A stretch of 20,609 bases of DNA from Thermoproteota archaeon (GTDB taxonomy: Archaea; Korarchaeota; Korarchaeia; Korarchaeales; Korarchaeaceae): the NCBI GenBank assembly GCA_003661365.1, contig QMVZ01000012.1, positions 1-20,609 on the forward strand. Reading direction: 5' to 3'. This document shows positions 14,672 through 20,609 of this stretch, one piece after another. The notes under the pieces were generated by a model that made no database searches, was not told the origin of the DNA, and was given only the letters and a program-made list of their open reading frames with translations. The first letter of the stretch is position 1, and the number at the start of each line of letters is the position of its first letter. Both the position numbers and the translations under genes were made by a program.

Positions 14672-16001
14672 CTCTGGTGTGCAACTCCATCCACCCTAAC
14701 CTGTTCCACAACAAGGGCTCGTAGATCTCAGCAAAAGCCTTCCTACTAATCTTAACCATCCTGTCGACGTCTGCAAGCCAAACATTATGATTTTCTGGGT
14801 TTGCATACCCTTTAATCAACGTAGCCATGATCTTTGAGAAGAGGGATTTGTCATAGTCATATGTTCGCAGGGCATGAACCCCTTCAAAGTCTCCGACTCT
14901 GAAATCCAGTTCAAAAACCCAAGCAGGAATGTCGACTCTGACGGGCTGATCCATCTCTGCAAACTTACAGCAGGTTGTTACTATGGCTGGTAGCTCCAAT
15001 ATGAGATTTATCGCTCTTTTCACATCCTTTCCAGCTTTAAGTGGATCTTCAGCTTTCCTTGTCGCTCTTCTAGCGATGTCTTCAGGCTTGGCCTGAAGTT
15101 CGAGGAAAAGAGCCCTGCTTGTAGGGGTATAAGGTCCAACTAACAATGGCTCTGAAAATCCCTTCTCCTCTATACAGCTCATTATCACAGCGAAATCGCT
15201 TCTCTCTATCAGTATTTCAGAAGCTATCTCCAAAATCTTCCTGAGTTTTCCACCATACTTCTCATTAAGTTCGAGCAGCAAAGTCATAGAAACCTTGGGA
15301 TCTGATTCCAGCGCTCCAACTGCTGTACTTATCATTATCTGGTCATCCTCTTCTATCAAACCTGAGATCCGCTCTAACTCCTCGTCAAAAAGCTGAAACA
15401 AGACCATCTTTCTAAGGGGATAGGCTCTGCTGTCTTTTGAAATCCCAACTACGGGTATTTTCCTCTCCCTGCACATCTCAAATAGTTGGAAAAGAGCATT
15501 TGCATACTGAACAGCCAGTTCAGCAGGAATTCTACCTAAATTGTAGACAGAAGCCAGCTCTCTTGCTATCAGGGATCCGTCGATTAAAACTAGAAATTCC
15601 CCGCTAGTTTCTTCTATTACCTTTCTCAGGGCCTCATGTTCTAAGGTCTCTCCCATCCTGGAGATTACATCCCTGGCTTCCATGGAACCCAGCAAAGGCC
15701 TTAGATCGAGAATTCTCTCCTCTTTCTGCCTTCCTTCTGGACCATATAGCACAGCAGCTGCTCTTGCTAATAGTATTGAGATTCCAGGAGCGTATTCTTT
15801 GCTTAAAAAGCTGGAATCGGATGCCAGGACATTTTTAAATGGTTCTGCAGATTGAAAATCGCCAAAATCCCACCAAAGAGACCTAAATCTTTCCTCGATA
15901 TCTTTACTAATTGAGCTTAATTCCCCCTTACCAAAAGCAGCCTCGATTTCCTTTCTCCTTCTCTCAACTGCCTCAGCAAATAAATCTAAGAACCTTGGCA
16001 A
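14646..16001 (-). CDS. nurA: NurA 5'-3' nuclease
   Basis: The product has 451 residues and starts at TTG 16001. The frame stays open further upstream but contains no ATG, GTG or TTG, and a GGGAG precedes the TTG. NurA is the RNase H-like nuclease that forms a dimer inside the HerA motor complex and degrades 5' strands at breaks. Recognisable elements are ASDSSF (60-65, Asp62), LVLIDGSLIA (137-146, Asp141), VVGISKDSRA (184-193, Lys189/Asp190), PVRVDIPAWVFEL (353-365) and HNVWLADVDRMVKIS (405-419). These are the ordered acidic and His motifs of the family. The gene ends inside the start of herA (26-nt overlap). It follows a V4R-domain gene with a 76-nt gap that contains a weak TATA-like TTATTAAG, so transcription could begin here or at the V4R gene. 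Confidence 0.93.
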   Translation of the reverse strand: MPRFLDLFAEAVERRRKEIEAAFGKGELSSISKDIEERFRSLWWDFGDFQSAEPFKNVLASDSSFLSKEYAPGISILLARAAAVLYGPEGRQKEERILDLRPLLGSMEARDVISRMGETLEHEALRKVIEETSGEFLVLIDGSLIARELASVYNLGRIPAELAVQYANALFQLFEMCRERKIPVVGISKDSRAYPLRKMVLFQLFDEELERISGLIEEDDQIMISTAVGALESDPKVSMTLLLELNEKYGGKLRKILEIASEILIERSDFAVIMSCIEEKGFSEPLLVGPYTPTSRALFLELQAKPEDIARRATRKAEDPLKAGKDVKRAINLILELPAIVTTCCKFAEMDQPVRVDIPAWVFELDFRVGDFEGVHALRTYDYDKSLFSKIMATLIKGYANPENHNVWLADVDRMVKISRKAFAEIYEPLLWNRLGWMELHTRGERRVSII

Positions 16002-16077
16002 TCTACTCCCTATTATGTTGTTGATGCTCTTAATAATCTCCCTGTGACTACTTGCCTCTCCAACCTTCAGAGAAAAC

Positions 16078-16899
16078 TTAAGTGCTCTCTGCCTTTTTGA
16101 AGACGAATTCGCAGTAAGGATCTCCCATTGCGATGCATTTTACCTCATTAGATTCCAATTCGACTCCTAAGAATTCAGAGAAAAGTCCTTCTAAATATCC
16201 TCTTATGAAATGGCATCTAGGTTTACTGCTTCTTCCCTCAAAGGCGGCGGACTCATACAAATCGTAGATACGGACTCTTATGAATTTTTTATCAAGATCC
16301 GCGTCCAATAGTTCTGCTATTCCCCAACCAGCGGCCTGAAGCGATCTAAGGTCCTCTTCCAAGAACTCTCTTGTTATCTTTTTAGAACGAAATATCCTGC
16401 CGCTTATTTCTCCTCTAGTCTTTCCTAGAAAGTACAAGAAGGCTTCTCCTCCAGTCCCGTATTTTTCGTGAATCTCCTTTATGAAGAAAGAGAGGCCATT
16501 CCTATCGTCCAGGATCATCCTCTGCCTTCCTGAGTCTACGGTAATTGGATAACATAGATTGTTGAATATTTTGTCTTTAACTGGGCTTCTCCTAATTTTG
16601 TAATCATCAATTTCTCCCTCCTCCTTCAAAGTTGAGAATAATTCGTTGAGATCGCTACTTGCTTTGTTAGCTTTCAGGAAACAGGCCAAATATACGAAAT
16701 CTTCGCGCAGAGTTAAGTTAAGCGAGACCGGCTCAAATCCCTTTTCAGAGCACCTTGACATGATAGAAGCAAGTCTCCTAGCGAGATCATCTCTCTTCAA
16801 TCTAATTGCTGTTTCAACAATCCTTTCTGCGGGAGAAAGCATAAAAAACACGTCTATGGGATAGAAATCTCCCTCCGTTTTGTTGACCCTTTCCCTCAA
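16078..16899 (-). CDS. V4R-domain protein at the head of the nurA-herA-mre11-rad50 group
   Basis: The product has 273 residues. TTG 16899 is accepted because a TATA-like GTTTTTTATA (minus strand) is centred about 33 nt upstream, implying a nearly leaderless message. ATG 16842 (Met20) is an alternative. The C-terminal part, about residues 130-270, is a V4R (4-vinyl reductase) domain. It shows GEAFLYFLGKTRGE, an amphipathic helix, GWGIAELLD and strand pairs, then the typical CHFIRGYLEGLFSEFLG and EVKCIAMGDPYCEF with C229, C255 and C263. V4R domains bind small hydrophobic ligands or metal and occur in bacteriochlorophyll synthesis proteins, signalling proteins and TRAPP-like folds. The N-terminal 120 residues are a separate helix/strand region that I cannot assign. 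A ligand-sensing regulator is possible, but no DNA-binding motif is evident. Confidence 0.75.
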   Translation of the reverse strand: MRERVNKTEGDFYPIDVFFMLSPAERIVETAIRLKRDDLARRLASIMSRCSEKGFEPVSLNLTLREDFVYLACFLKANKASSDLNELFSTLKEEGEIDDYKIRRSPVKDKIFNNLCYPITVDSGRQRMILDDRNGLSFFIKEIHEKYGTGGEAFLYFLGKTRGEISGRIFRSKKITREFLEEDLRSLQAAGWGIAELLDADLDKKFIRVRIYDLYESAAFEGRSSKPRCHFIRGYLEGLFSEFLGVELESNEVKCIAMGDPYCEFVFKKAEST

Positions 16900-16927
16900 C
16901 GATTATCATAAGTACTTGGTGTGAATG

Positions 16928-16937
16928 TATAAAAAAC
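16928..16937 (-). promoter_or_regulatory. TATA-like promoter, probable start of the DNA-repair operon transcript
   Basis: TATAAAAAAC on the plus strand reads GTTTTTTATA on the minus strand, centred about 33 nt before the TTG at 16899. It is the clearest promoter upstream of the V4R-nurA-herA-mre11-rad50-reverse gyrase series. Confidence 0.45.
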
Positions 16938-16957
16938 CTTAATTTTGGGAGGATAAA

Positions 16958-17467
16958 TTAAGAAGATCTCATTAACTCAATTATTCGCTCAAGAACTTCT
17001 ATCCTGCTTTTTCTTCCATCTGCCATGGCCTTTAACACCTGTTTAACTCCAAGTCTATCCTTAAGTATGAAGGAGAAGGCTATCAAATTCATCATCATCA
17101 AGTACTCCGGTCCAGAGAAGCTCACGTGCCACTTAATTGAGTTGAGAATTTCTCTCCTTCCAACAGCTCCCTTTTCTATTTTGTTCATTATATCCTCGTA
17201 TCTACTCAATGCCTCAATCAGCTTTGACCCAACAATGGCCTCACAACCTTCTATGCCTTCTTTAAGCGAGGGAGCCAACAATTTGGCAATATGACGGAGG
17301 AGCTCCTTCCTCACGTTGGAGTCCTTTGCGAGGAAATTGAAAGCTAGCCTTATCTCCTCCTCATCCGATATTCTTGAAAGTACCGAGTAAAAACTGCCCA
17401 TCTTCTCCTCCAAGTAGCTGATGCACAGTATTGTCCTAGCCAGATCAAAAGAGCCTTGTTCCTTCAT
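16958..17467 (-). CDS. Small all-helical protein, possibly a degenerate ferritin-like bundle
   Basis: The product has 169 residues from ATG 17467, with an A/T-rich TATA-like block (17494-17505, minus strand) centred 32 nt upstream. This suggests a leaderless message. The protein is predicted to be almost wholly helical, with about four to five amphipathic helices. The first pair (LARTILCISYLEEKMGSFY, EIRLAFNFLAKDSNVRKELL) resembles the start of rubrerythrin/ferritin-like bundles with acidic residues at inner positions (E20/E21, D49). A full ExxH metal set is not evident: the later helix has H114 and E121 but not the usual spacing. I therefore call it a helical bundle of unknown function. It precedes the V4R gene on the same strand with a 58-nt gap that contains the V4R promoter. 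Confidence 0.55.
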   Translation of the reverse strand: MKEQGSFDLARTILCISYLEEKMGSFYSVLSRISDEEEIRLAFNFLAKDSNVRKELLRHIAKLLAPSLKEGIEGCEAIVGSKLIEALSRYEDIMNKIEKGAVGRREILNSIKWHVSFSGPEYLMMMNLIAFSFILKDRLGVKQVLKAMADGRKSRIEVLERIIELMRSS

Positions 17468-17493
17468 ATAATCAAGATAATCCTTGACTAGCC

Positions 17494-17505
17494 TAATTTA
17501 AAAAT
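17494..17505 (-). promoter_or_regulatory. TATA-like element of the helical-bundle gene
   Basis: Read on the minus strand as ATTTTTAAATTA, centred 32 nt before ATG 17467. It fits a near-leaderless archaeal promoter. Confidence 0.4.
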
Positions 17506-17592
17506 GAAGCGTACGATTGGGAACGAACAAATCGCAATTTAGAGTTCCTTCACATTATCCAAATGGAGTTGTTTTTAAGCTAGTTTGAGAAC

Positions 17593-17654
17593 ATGCAAGC
17601 GGCCAATCTTCGACCTAGGGTGACAGAATACAACGCAGGACTTGCATCCTAGGT
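17593..17654 (+). other. Interlocking inverted repeats (ATGCAAG/CTTGCAT and ACCTAGG/CCTAGGT)
   Basis: Two perfect 7-bp inverted repeats are interleaved: ATGCAAG (17593-17599), ACCTAGG (17613-17619), CTTGCAT (17641-17647), then CCTAGGT (17648-17654), with no gap between the last two. As RNA this order gives either two mutually exclusive hairpins or a pseudoknot, directly upstream of the Cys-rich gene at 17678. As DNA they could be two nested operators. A TATA-like TTTTTAA (17572-17578) predicts a transcription start near 17600, so the first arm may lie just outside the message. Confidence 0.4.
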
Positions 17655-17677
17655 TCAAGGAAGAGAGGTAGCTCTAA

Positions 17678-17953
17678 ATGATTGCTGCATGCGGTACAGA
17701 TTGTAGGACGTGCATCATGAAAACGAGAGAAATTTGTGAGGGATGCGGGCCCGGGAACTCAGAATGGGCCCAAAATAGACTTAAAATGCTTGAAAAGAGG
17801 GGGAGAATATGCCCTGTTTTGGAATGTGCAGTAAGAAGAGGCGTGGCTCGTTGTGACAGGGACTGCGAGTCATATCCCTGCAGGATTCATCGAGAGATTT
17901 TCCCCTACTCACAAGAGTATGTCGACTTAATGAGAGAGGATGAAACGCACTAG
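17678..17953 (+). CDS. Cys-rich DUF3795-like small protein
   Basis: The product has 91 residues from ATG 17678, with SD GAGAGGT about 10 nt upstream. Ten cysteines (5, 9, 12, 20, 23, 45, 50, 59, 63, 68) occur in the pattern CGTDCRTC...CEGC...CPVLECA...CDRDCESYPC. This matches DUF3795-type proteins (CGxxCxxC...CxGC...CPxxxCA...CxxC...FPC) and implies binding of zinc or an iron-sulfur cluster. There is no signal peptide or membrane segment. Function is unknown for the family. It is the first of three plus-strand genes (followed by a V4R-like and a B3/B4 protein) with 60-nt and 24-nt spacers, the first of which contains its own TATA-like element. Confidence 0.75.
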   Translation: MIAACGTDCRTCIMKTREICEGCGPGNSEWAQNRLKMLEKRGRICPVLECAVRRGVARCDRDCESYPCRIHREIFPYSQEYVDLMREDETH

Positions 17954-17972
17954 GGTTTGAGTAAAAGTACTT

Positions 17973-17982
17973 GTTTATATCC
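17973..17982 (+). promoter_or_regulatory. TATA-like element of the second V4R-like gene
   Basis: GTTTATATCC lies about 32-41 nt before ATG 18014. Transcription from near 18003 would place the SD GGTGGAT (18002-18008) at the very 5' end of the message. Confidence 0.4.
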
Positions 17983-18013
17983 TATTCCTGTCTAAGTGGT
18001 GGGTGGATCAGAG

Positions 18014-18457
18014 ATGGATGGAAATAGCCTGACTTCGATTGCAAAGGAAAATCCTAGTGAATTTGTCCTGTTAGCAGTTTCTCTTTCCCTAAAAAATACT
18101 TGGGGACCCACTGCTAACGTTGCTCTTTACAGTTCTGGCAAAGAATTGGGAAAATCTTTGAACTTAGACTTTAGAAATGTTGGCAGCCTAGAAGAAGCCT
18201 TCAGCGAGATTGAAAAAGCTCTTAATAACGCATGGAAGGGAAGATTAGATGGAGACAAGCTAATATTTGAAGAATGCGTTCTTAGAGAGCTCTACAGAAG
18301 AGGAGGGATACAGTCCAGCGAGCCTCTGCCGACATGCTACTTTCACATGGGATTTTGCGCAGGCATGTTAGAGAAGATACTTAGTAAGAAAGTTAACCTC
18401 AAAGTTTTGTCAAAAGGCCCTCTTTCTTGCGTAGAACAAATTATAATCGAAGAATGA
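18014..18457 (+). CDS. V4R-like small-ligand-binding domain protein
   Basis: The product has 147 residues from ATG 18014, with SD GGTGGAT at good distance; the GTG at 17996 overlaps the promoter region and is less likely. The C-terminal 40 residues show the V4R signature: CYFHMGFCAGMLEKILSKK (108-126) then KGPLSCVEQIIIE (134-146). Candidate ligand residues are C108, H111, C115 and C139. The N-terminal two thirds form a mixed helix/strand region (FVLLAVSLSLKNTWGPTANVALY, GSLEEAFSEIEKALNNAW) consistent with a complete small V4R fold. It is the second V4R-type protein in the window; the other heads the repair operon at 16078-16899. The B3/B4 gene follows 24 nt later, so the two are probably cotranscribed. 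Ligand and role are unknown. Confidence 0.65.
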   Translation: MDGNSLTSIAKENPSEFVLLAVSLSLKNTWGPTANVALYSSGKELGKSLNLDFRNVGSLEEAFSEIEKALNNAWKGRLDGDKLIFEECVLRELYRRGGIQSSEPLPTCYFHMGFCAGMLEKILSKKVNLKVLSKGPLSCVEQIIIEE

Positions 18458-18481
18458 GCTCATCTAATGGAGTGAGCTACT

Positions 18482-19171
18482 TTGAGACTTGGTTTAACCA
18501 TAGAAGTAACCCGCGAAGCCTCTTCTCTAGGAGCTAGGATCGTTTATGCAACCATAGAAGGGGTATCTGTTTCTAAAGGCAATCCAGGTATTGAGAGATA
18601 CTTATCTGAGGTTGTATCTCAAATCAGGAAAAGATATGCACTGGAATCTTTAAAGGAAAACCCAGTCATAAGAGCCTATAGGGACTTCTTCTGGAGGATA
18701 GGAATAGATCCCACTAAGACTAGGCCTAGTTCAGAAGCGCTGATAAGAAGGATCCTAAAGGGAAGACCTGTTCCGCGGATAAACAATGTTGTCGATAGCG
18801 GTAATCTAGCGAGCATAATCACACTAGTTCCAATAGGTCTCTATGATGTTGCAAAAATAAACGGGAAGCTTTTATTGAGGATGGCAAAAGAAGGGGAAAA
18901 GTTCGAGCCCATAGGATCCAAAGAGGAGGAGTTGACAGGAAAAGAACCTGTGCTTGCGGATGAAAGGAAGGTGATCCATCTCTATCCTCATAGGGATTCA
19001 GAAAGAACTAAGATAGATGAAAACACAAAGGAGGTACTTGTGGTAGCTTGTGGTGTTCCTAAGGTAGAGTCAAGCCTTCTGCTGGAAGCCACAAATCTAA
19101 CGCTTGAGTTGATCACCCAGTTTGCAGGTGGAAAAATTGGCCAAGAGCCTTCATGGGCTCCAAAATCTTAA
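18482..19171 (+). CDS. Stand-alone B3/B4 (PheRS beta-type tRNA-editing fold) domain protein
   Basis: The product has 229 residues and starts at TTG 18482, preceded 5 nt by GGAGTGAG (18469-18476). The B3_4 domain is the editing module of phenylalanyl-tRNA synthetase beta chains and also occurs alone. Characteristic elements are YRDFFWRIGIDPTKTRPSSEALIRR (66-90), here with the family's RxxGxDPxKxRPSSEAL core, then PVPRINNVVDSGNLASI (97-112), PIGLYDVAKINGK (117-129), GEKFEPIGSKEE (138-149) and the late PHRDSERTKI (169-178). Stand-alone members are suspected to act in trans on mischarged tRNA or free amino-acyl substrates, but this is not established. The protein is full length for the family. 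Context is the short plus-strand group with V4R-like and Cys-rich proteins, which gives no clear substrate hint. Confidence 0.88.
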   Translation: MRLGLTIEVTREASSLGARIVYATIEGVSVSKGNPGIERYLSEVVSQIRKRYALESLKENPVIRAYRDFFWRIGIDPTKTRPSSEALIRRILKGRPVPRINNVVDSGNLASIITLVPIGLYDVAKINGKLLLRMAKEGEKFEPIGSKEEELTGKEPVLADERKVIHLYPHRDSERTKIDENTKEVLVVACGVPKVESSLLLEATNLTLELITQFAGGKIGQEPSWAPKS

Positions 19172-19242
19172 TAGGTGTTTCTAAGAACTTCATTCACTCG
19201 AGAAAAAACTCCATATTCTTCTGTATTCTGGGTTTAGACAAG

Positions 19243-19250
19243 TTTTTACG
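19243..19250 (+). promoter_or_regulatory. TATA-like element of the URO-D family gene
   Basis: A T-rich TTTTTACG block lies about 24-31 nt before ATG 19274, fitting a near-leaderless transcript. Weak by-eye call. Confidence 0.3.
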
Positions 19251-19273
19251 CCTTTACAGGTCCTGAAGAATAG

Positions 19274-20362
19274 ATGAAATCTAGAAGACTAGTGGAAATG
19301 GTTTACAGCGGACTTGAATCCCAAAGAGTGCCGGTGCATTTTGAGACTGTTGAGAAGCGCCAAGAAGCGGCTTTGGGAGACGTGCTCTTGGGCCACGCTT
19401 GGGTCCCTAGATGGAGCAATTTCTTTGATGAAGGAGGTCCCTTTAGAAGGGGGAACGAGGATCTAACAAAATGGGTTAGGGAGCTAGACATAGAGGAAGG
19501 CTATGATTGGCCTCCTATAGATGATATAGTTCAGGAGACCCTTATTGAATTCAAAAAGTCTGTTGAGGACCTAACAAACCTAGATAAATTCATTGTACTT
19601 GAGGTAATAGGACCAACTGAGCAGAGTGAATACTTTCTTTGTCCTCCAAGACCTCCAAGTGGATTTAATTTGGACCTAGCTTATCACACGTTTGATTTTG
19701 GGGTTCTAACCGTTATAGCAAAAGAAAAGGCCAAGAAACTCTATGATAAGGTGGCAAACTATGTGCTTGAGTTAATCAAGGCGGGGACTGAACTTGATTG
19801 GGTTGATGCTGTACGGGTAGCAGATGATGCATTCACCTACGGAGGTCCGATATATCCTGAATGGTTCATGAAGGAGTTATATATGCCTTGGCATAGGAAG
19901 TTTACGGACGAGATACACCGAAAAGGCAAGTACGCAATACTACACACAGATGGAAATGTCCTTGCGCGTAATTACATCAATGTTCTCTCAGAGATGTACG
20001 ATGGTCTCCATCCACTGGATCTAGCAAAGAAGGGTACTGTTATAGATGCAATGCGGTGGATAAATGAGGTGATAAAGGCAAGAGAGGCCCTTAAAGTGGG
20101 AACGGTGTTCCATACAGGCATACCCATAGATCTAATAATGCTAGATGACATTTCTGCATCGGATGTTGTGCAGGTAGTATCTGCTTTTCTGAATAAACAC
20201 GGGAGAAAAAACCTTGTTCTTAGCGTGACCCATAGACCTTATCCTAAGAGGAACTTTCTGGAGGATCTAGTATTTGAAAAGGTGAAGGCCATCAGAAGAC
20301 TTGTAGGATTACATGATTTAGATATCAAAAACGGGGTTTTCCGATCAGATAGATCAGAATAG
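19274..20362 (+). CDS. Uroporphyrinogen decarboxylase (URO-D) superfamily protein
   Basis: The product has 362 residues from ATG 19274. It has the TIM-barrel layout of the URO-D/cobamide-methyltransferase superfamily. RVADDAFTYGGPIYPEWFMK (181-200) matches the superfamily's D...G..G...SP..F. The strand-loop KYAILHTDGNV (219-229) and the stretch YDGLHPLD (242-249) follow, with a C-terminal GRKNLVLSVTH (310-320). Zinc-dependent cobamide or CoM methyltransferases (MtaA/MtbA) use an HxC pair and a late Cys. Here the first site is HTD (224-226) and the late site is VTHRP, so the Cys ligands are missing. A classic methyltransferase is therefore doubtful. The N-terminal Arg-rich loop of haem-pathway HemE is not evident either. 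The substrate is unknown. No corrinoid protein gene is visible nearby. Confidence 0.8.
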   Translation: MKSRRLVEMVYSGLESQRVPVHFETVEKRQEAALGDVLLGHAWVPRWSNFFDEGGPFRRGNEDLTKWVRELDIEEGYDWPPIDDIVQETLIEFKKSVEDLTNLDKFIVLEVIGPTEQSEYFLCPPRPPSGFNLDLAYHTFDFGVLTVIAKEKAKKLYDKVANYVLELIKAGTELDWVDAVRVADDAFTYGGPIYPEWFMKELYMPWHRKFTDEIHRKGKYAILHTDGNVLARNYINVLSEMYDGLHPLDLAKKGTVIDAMRWINEVIKAREALKVGTVFHTGIPIDLIMLDDISASDVVQVVSAFLNKHGRKNLVLSVTHRPYPKRNFLEDLVFEKVKAIRRLVGLHDLDIKNGVFRSDRSE

Positions 20363-20504
20363 TATTTGTGGAAGCTAGGAGATGAGTTTATACGTAAGAT
20401 CTATGGAACATGGGCTTAACTTTTAGTTTTATTAGGAGAAAACCTCTTAAAGGCACATAAAGCGAGTTAGAACCAGACTACCAATTTTAACAAGGAGCAT
20501 AAGG
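20363..20504. other. Intergenic stretch without a recognisable gene
   Basis: Between the URO-D family stop and the tRNA promoter I see only very short open frames and A/T-rich sequence, with no clear hairpin terminator and no SD-supported ORF. Confidence 0.5.
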
Positions 20505-20512
20505 CTTATAAT
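20505..20512 (+). promoter_or_regulatory. TATA box of the tRNA-Thr gene
   Basis: CTTATAAT is centred about 28 nt upstream of the tRNA 5' end at 20537, the expected distance for an archaeal tRNA promoter. Confidence 0.55.
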
Positions 20513-20536
20513 GGTGGAGATACAAGAAGTGATCAT

Positions 20537-20609
20537 GCCCCGGTAGCTCAGCTGGCAGAGCAGCGGTCTTGTAAACCGCAGGTCGCGGGTTCGAGTCCCG
20601 CCCGGGGCT
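20537..20609 (+). tRNA. tRNA-Thr (anticodon TGT)
   Basis: The 73-nt gene folds into a full cloverleaf. The acceptor stem is GCCCCGG/CCGGGGC. The D-arm is GCTC/GAGC with an 8-nt loop. The anticodon stem is GCGGT/ACCGC with loop CTTGTAA (anticodon TGT at 20570-20572). The variable region has 5 nt and the T-arm is GCGGG-TTCGAGT-CCCGC. The discriminator base is T (U73), usual for archaeal tRNA-Thr. There is no intron and no encoded CCA within the window, whose last base is U73. Confidence 0.97.

Noticed and set aside
17590..17665. Possible tRNA or C/D-box RNA in the spacer (a GGTTCAA similar to a T-loop)
   Set aside because: No acceptor pairing, no anticodon arm, and no RTGATGA/CTGA box pair could be found. 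Kept only as interlocking inverted repeats.
1..20609. CRISPR arrays, insertion sequences, rRNA genes, inteins
   Set aside because: No regularly spaced repeats, transposase motifs, rRNA-like stretches or intein splice motifs were seen on reading through the window.

Overview
The window looks like a chromosomal segment of a hyperthermophilic archaeon. The evidence is a complete reverse gyrase, a HerA-NurA-Mre11-Rad50 DNA-end-processing operon, archaeal-type TATA boxes about 25-35 nt before starts, GGTGA-like Shine-Dalgarno (SD) sites, frequent TTG/GTG starts, heavy AGG/AGA and ATA codon use, and a tRNA-Thr with U73. A TACK lineage such as Korarchaeota is a reasonable guess, but the sequence alone does not settle it. 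I see no insertion sequence, CRISPR array or rRNA gene.

Layout. Positions 1-332 hold the 3' end of a DUF885-type gene, convergent with a large coiled-coil protein of unknown function (345-2120, minus). A divergent intergenic region with a perfect palindrome leads to a plus-strand group: a small Ras/Arf/MglA-like GTPase and a Roadblock/LC7 partner (2294-3418), a two-helix membrane peptide, a NikR-type nickel regulator (3780-4196), a GT-C-fold membrane protein resembling oligosaccharyltransferases (4239-5912), a possible 25-codon leader ORF, and a CoA-binding-domain protein (6026-6475).

Positions 6480-16899 (minus) are the core of the window. In transcription order they hold a V4R-domain protein, nurA, herA, mre11, a rad50-like gene and reverse gyrase, tightly packed or overlapping from nurA onward. 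HerA-NurA would translocate on and resect DNA together with Mre11-Rad50, and reverse gyrase adds topological maintenance. The notable feature is the Rad50-like protein. It has all ABC-ATPase head motifs but no cysteine at all, hence no zinc hook. Its exact midpoint, the expected coiled-coil apex, carries two hydrophobic helices that look like a membrane hairpin. The adjacent Mre11 has two altered metal-ligand positions (D to E, N to H). Together these suggest a membrane-tethered variant of the archaeal end-resection machinery, resembling bacterial YhaN/YhaO in architecture but embedded in a herA-nurA operon.

Positions 16958-17467 (minus) encode a small helical protein. Across a divergent spacer with interlocking inverted repeats lie plus-strand genes for a Cys-rich DUF3795-like protein, a second V4R-like protein, a stand-alone B3/B4 (PheRS-beta-type editing fold) protein and a URO-D superfamily protein. 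A tRNA-Thr(TGT) ends exactly at the window edge.
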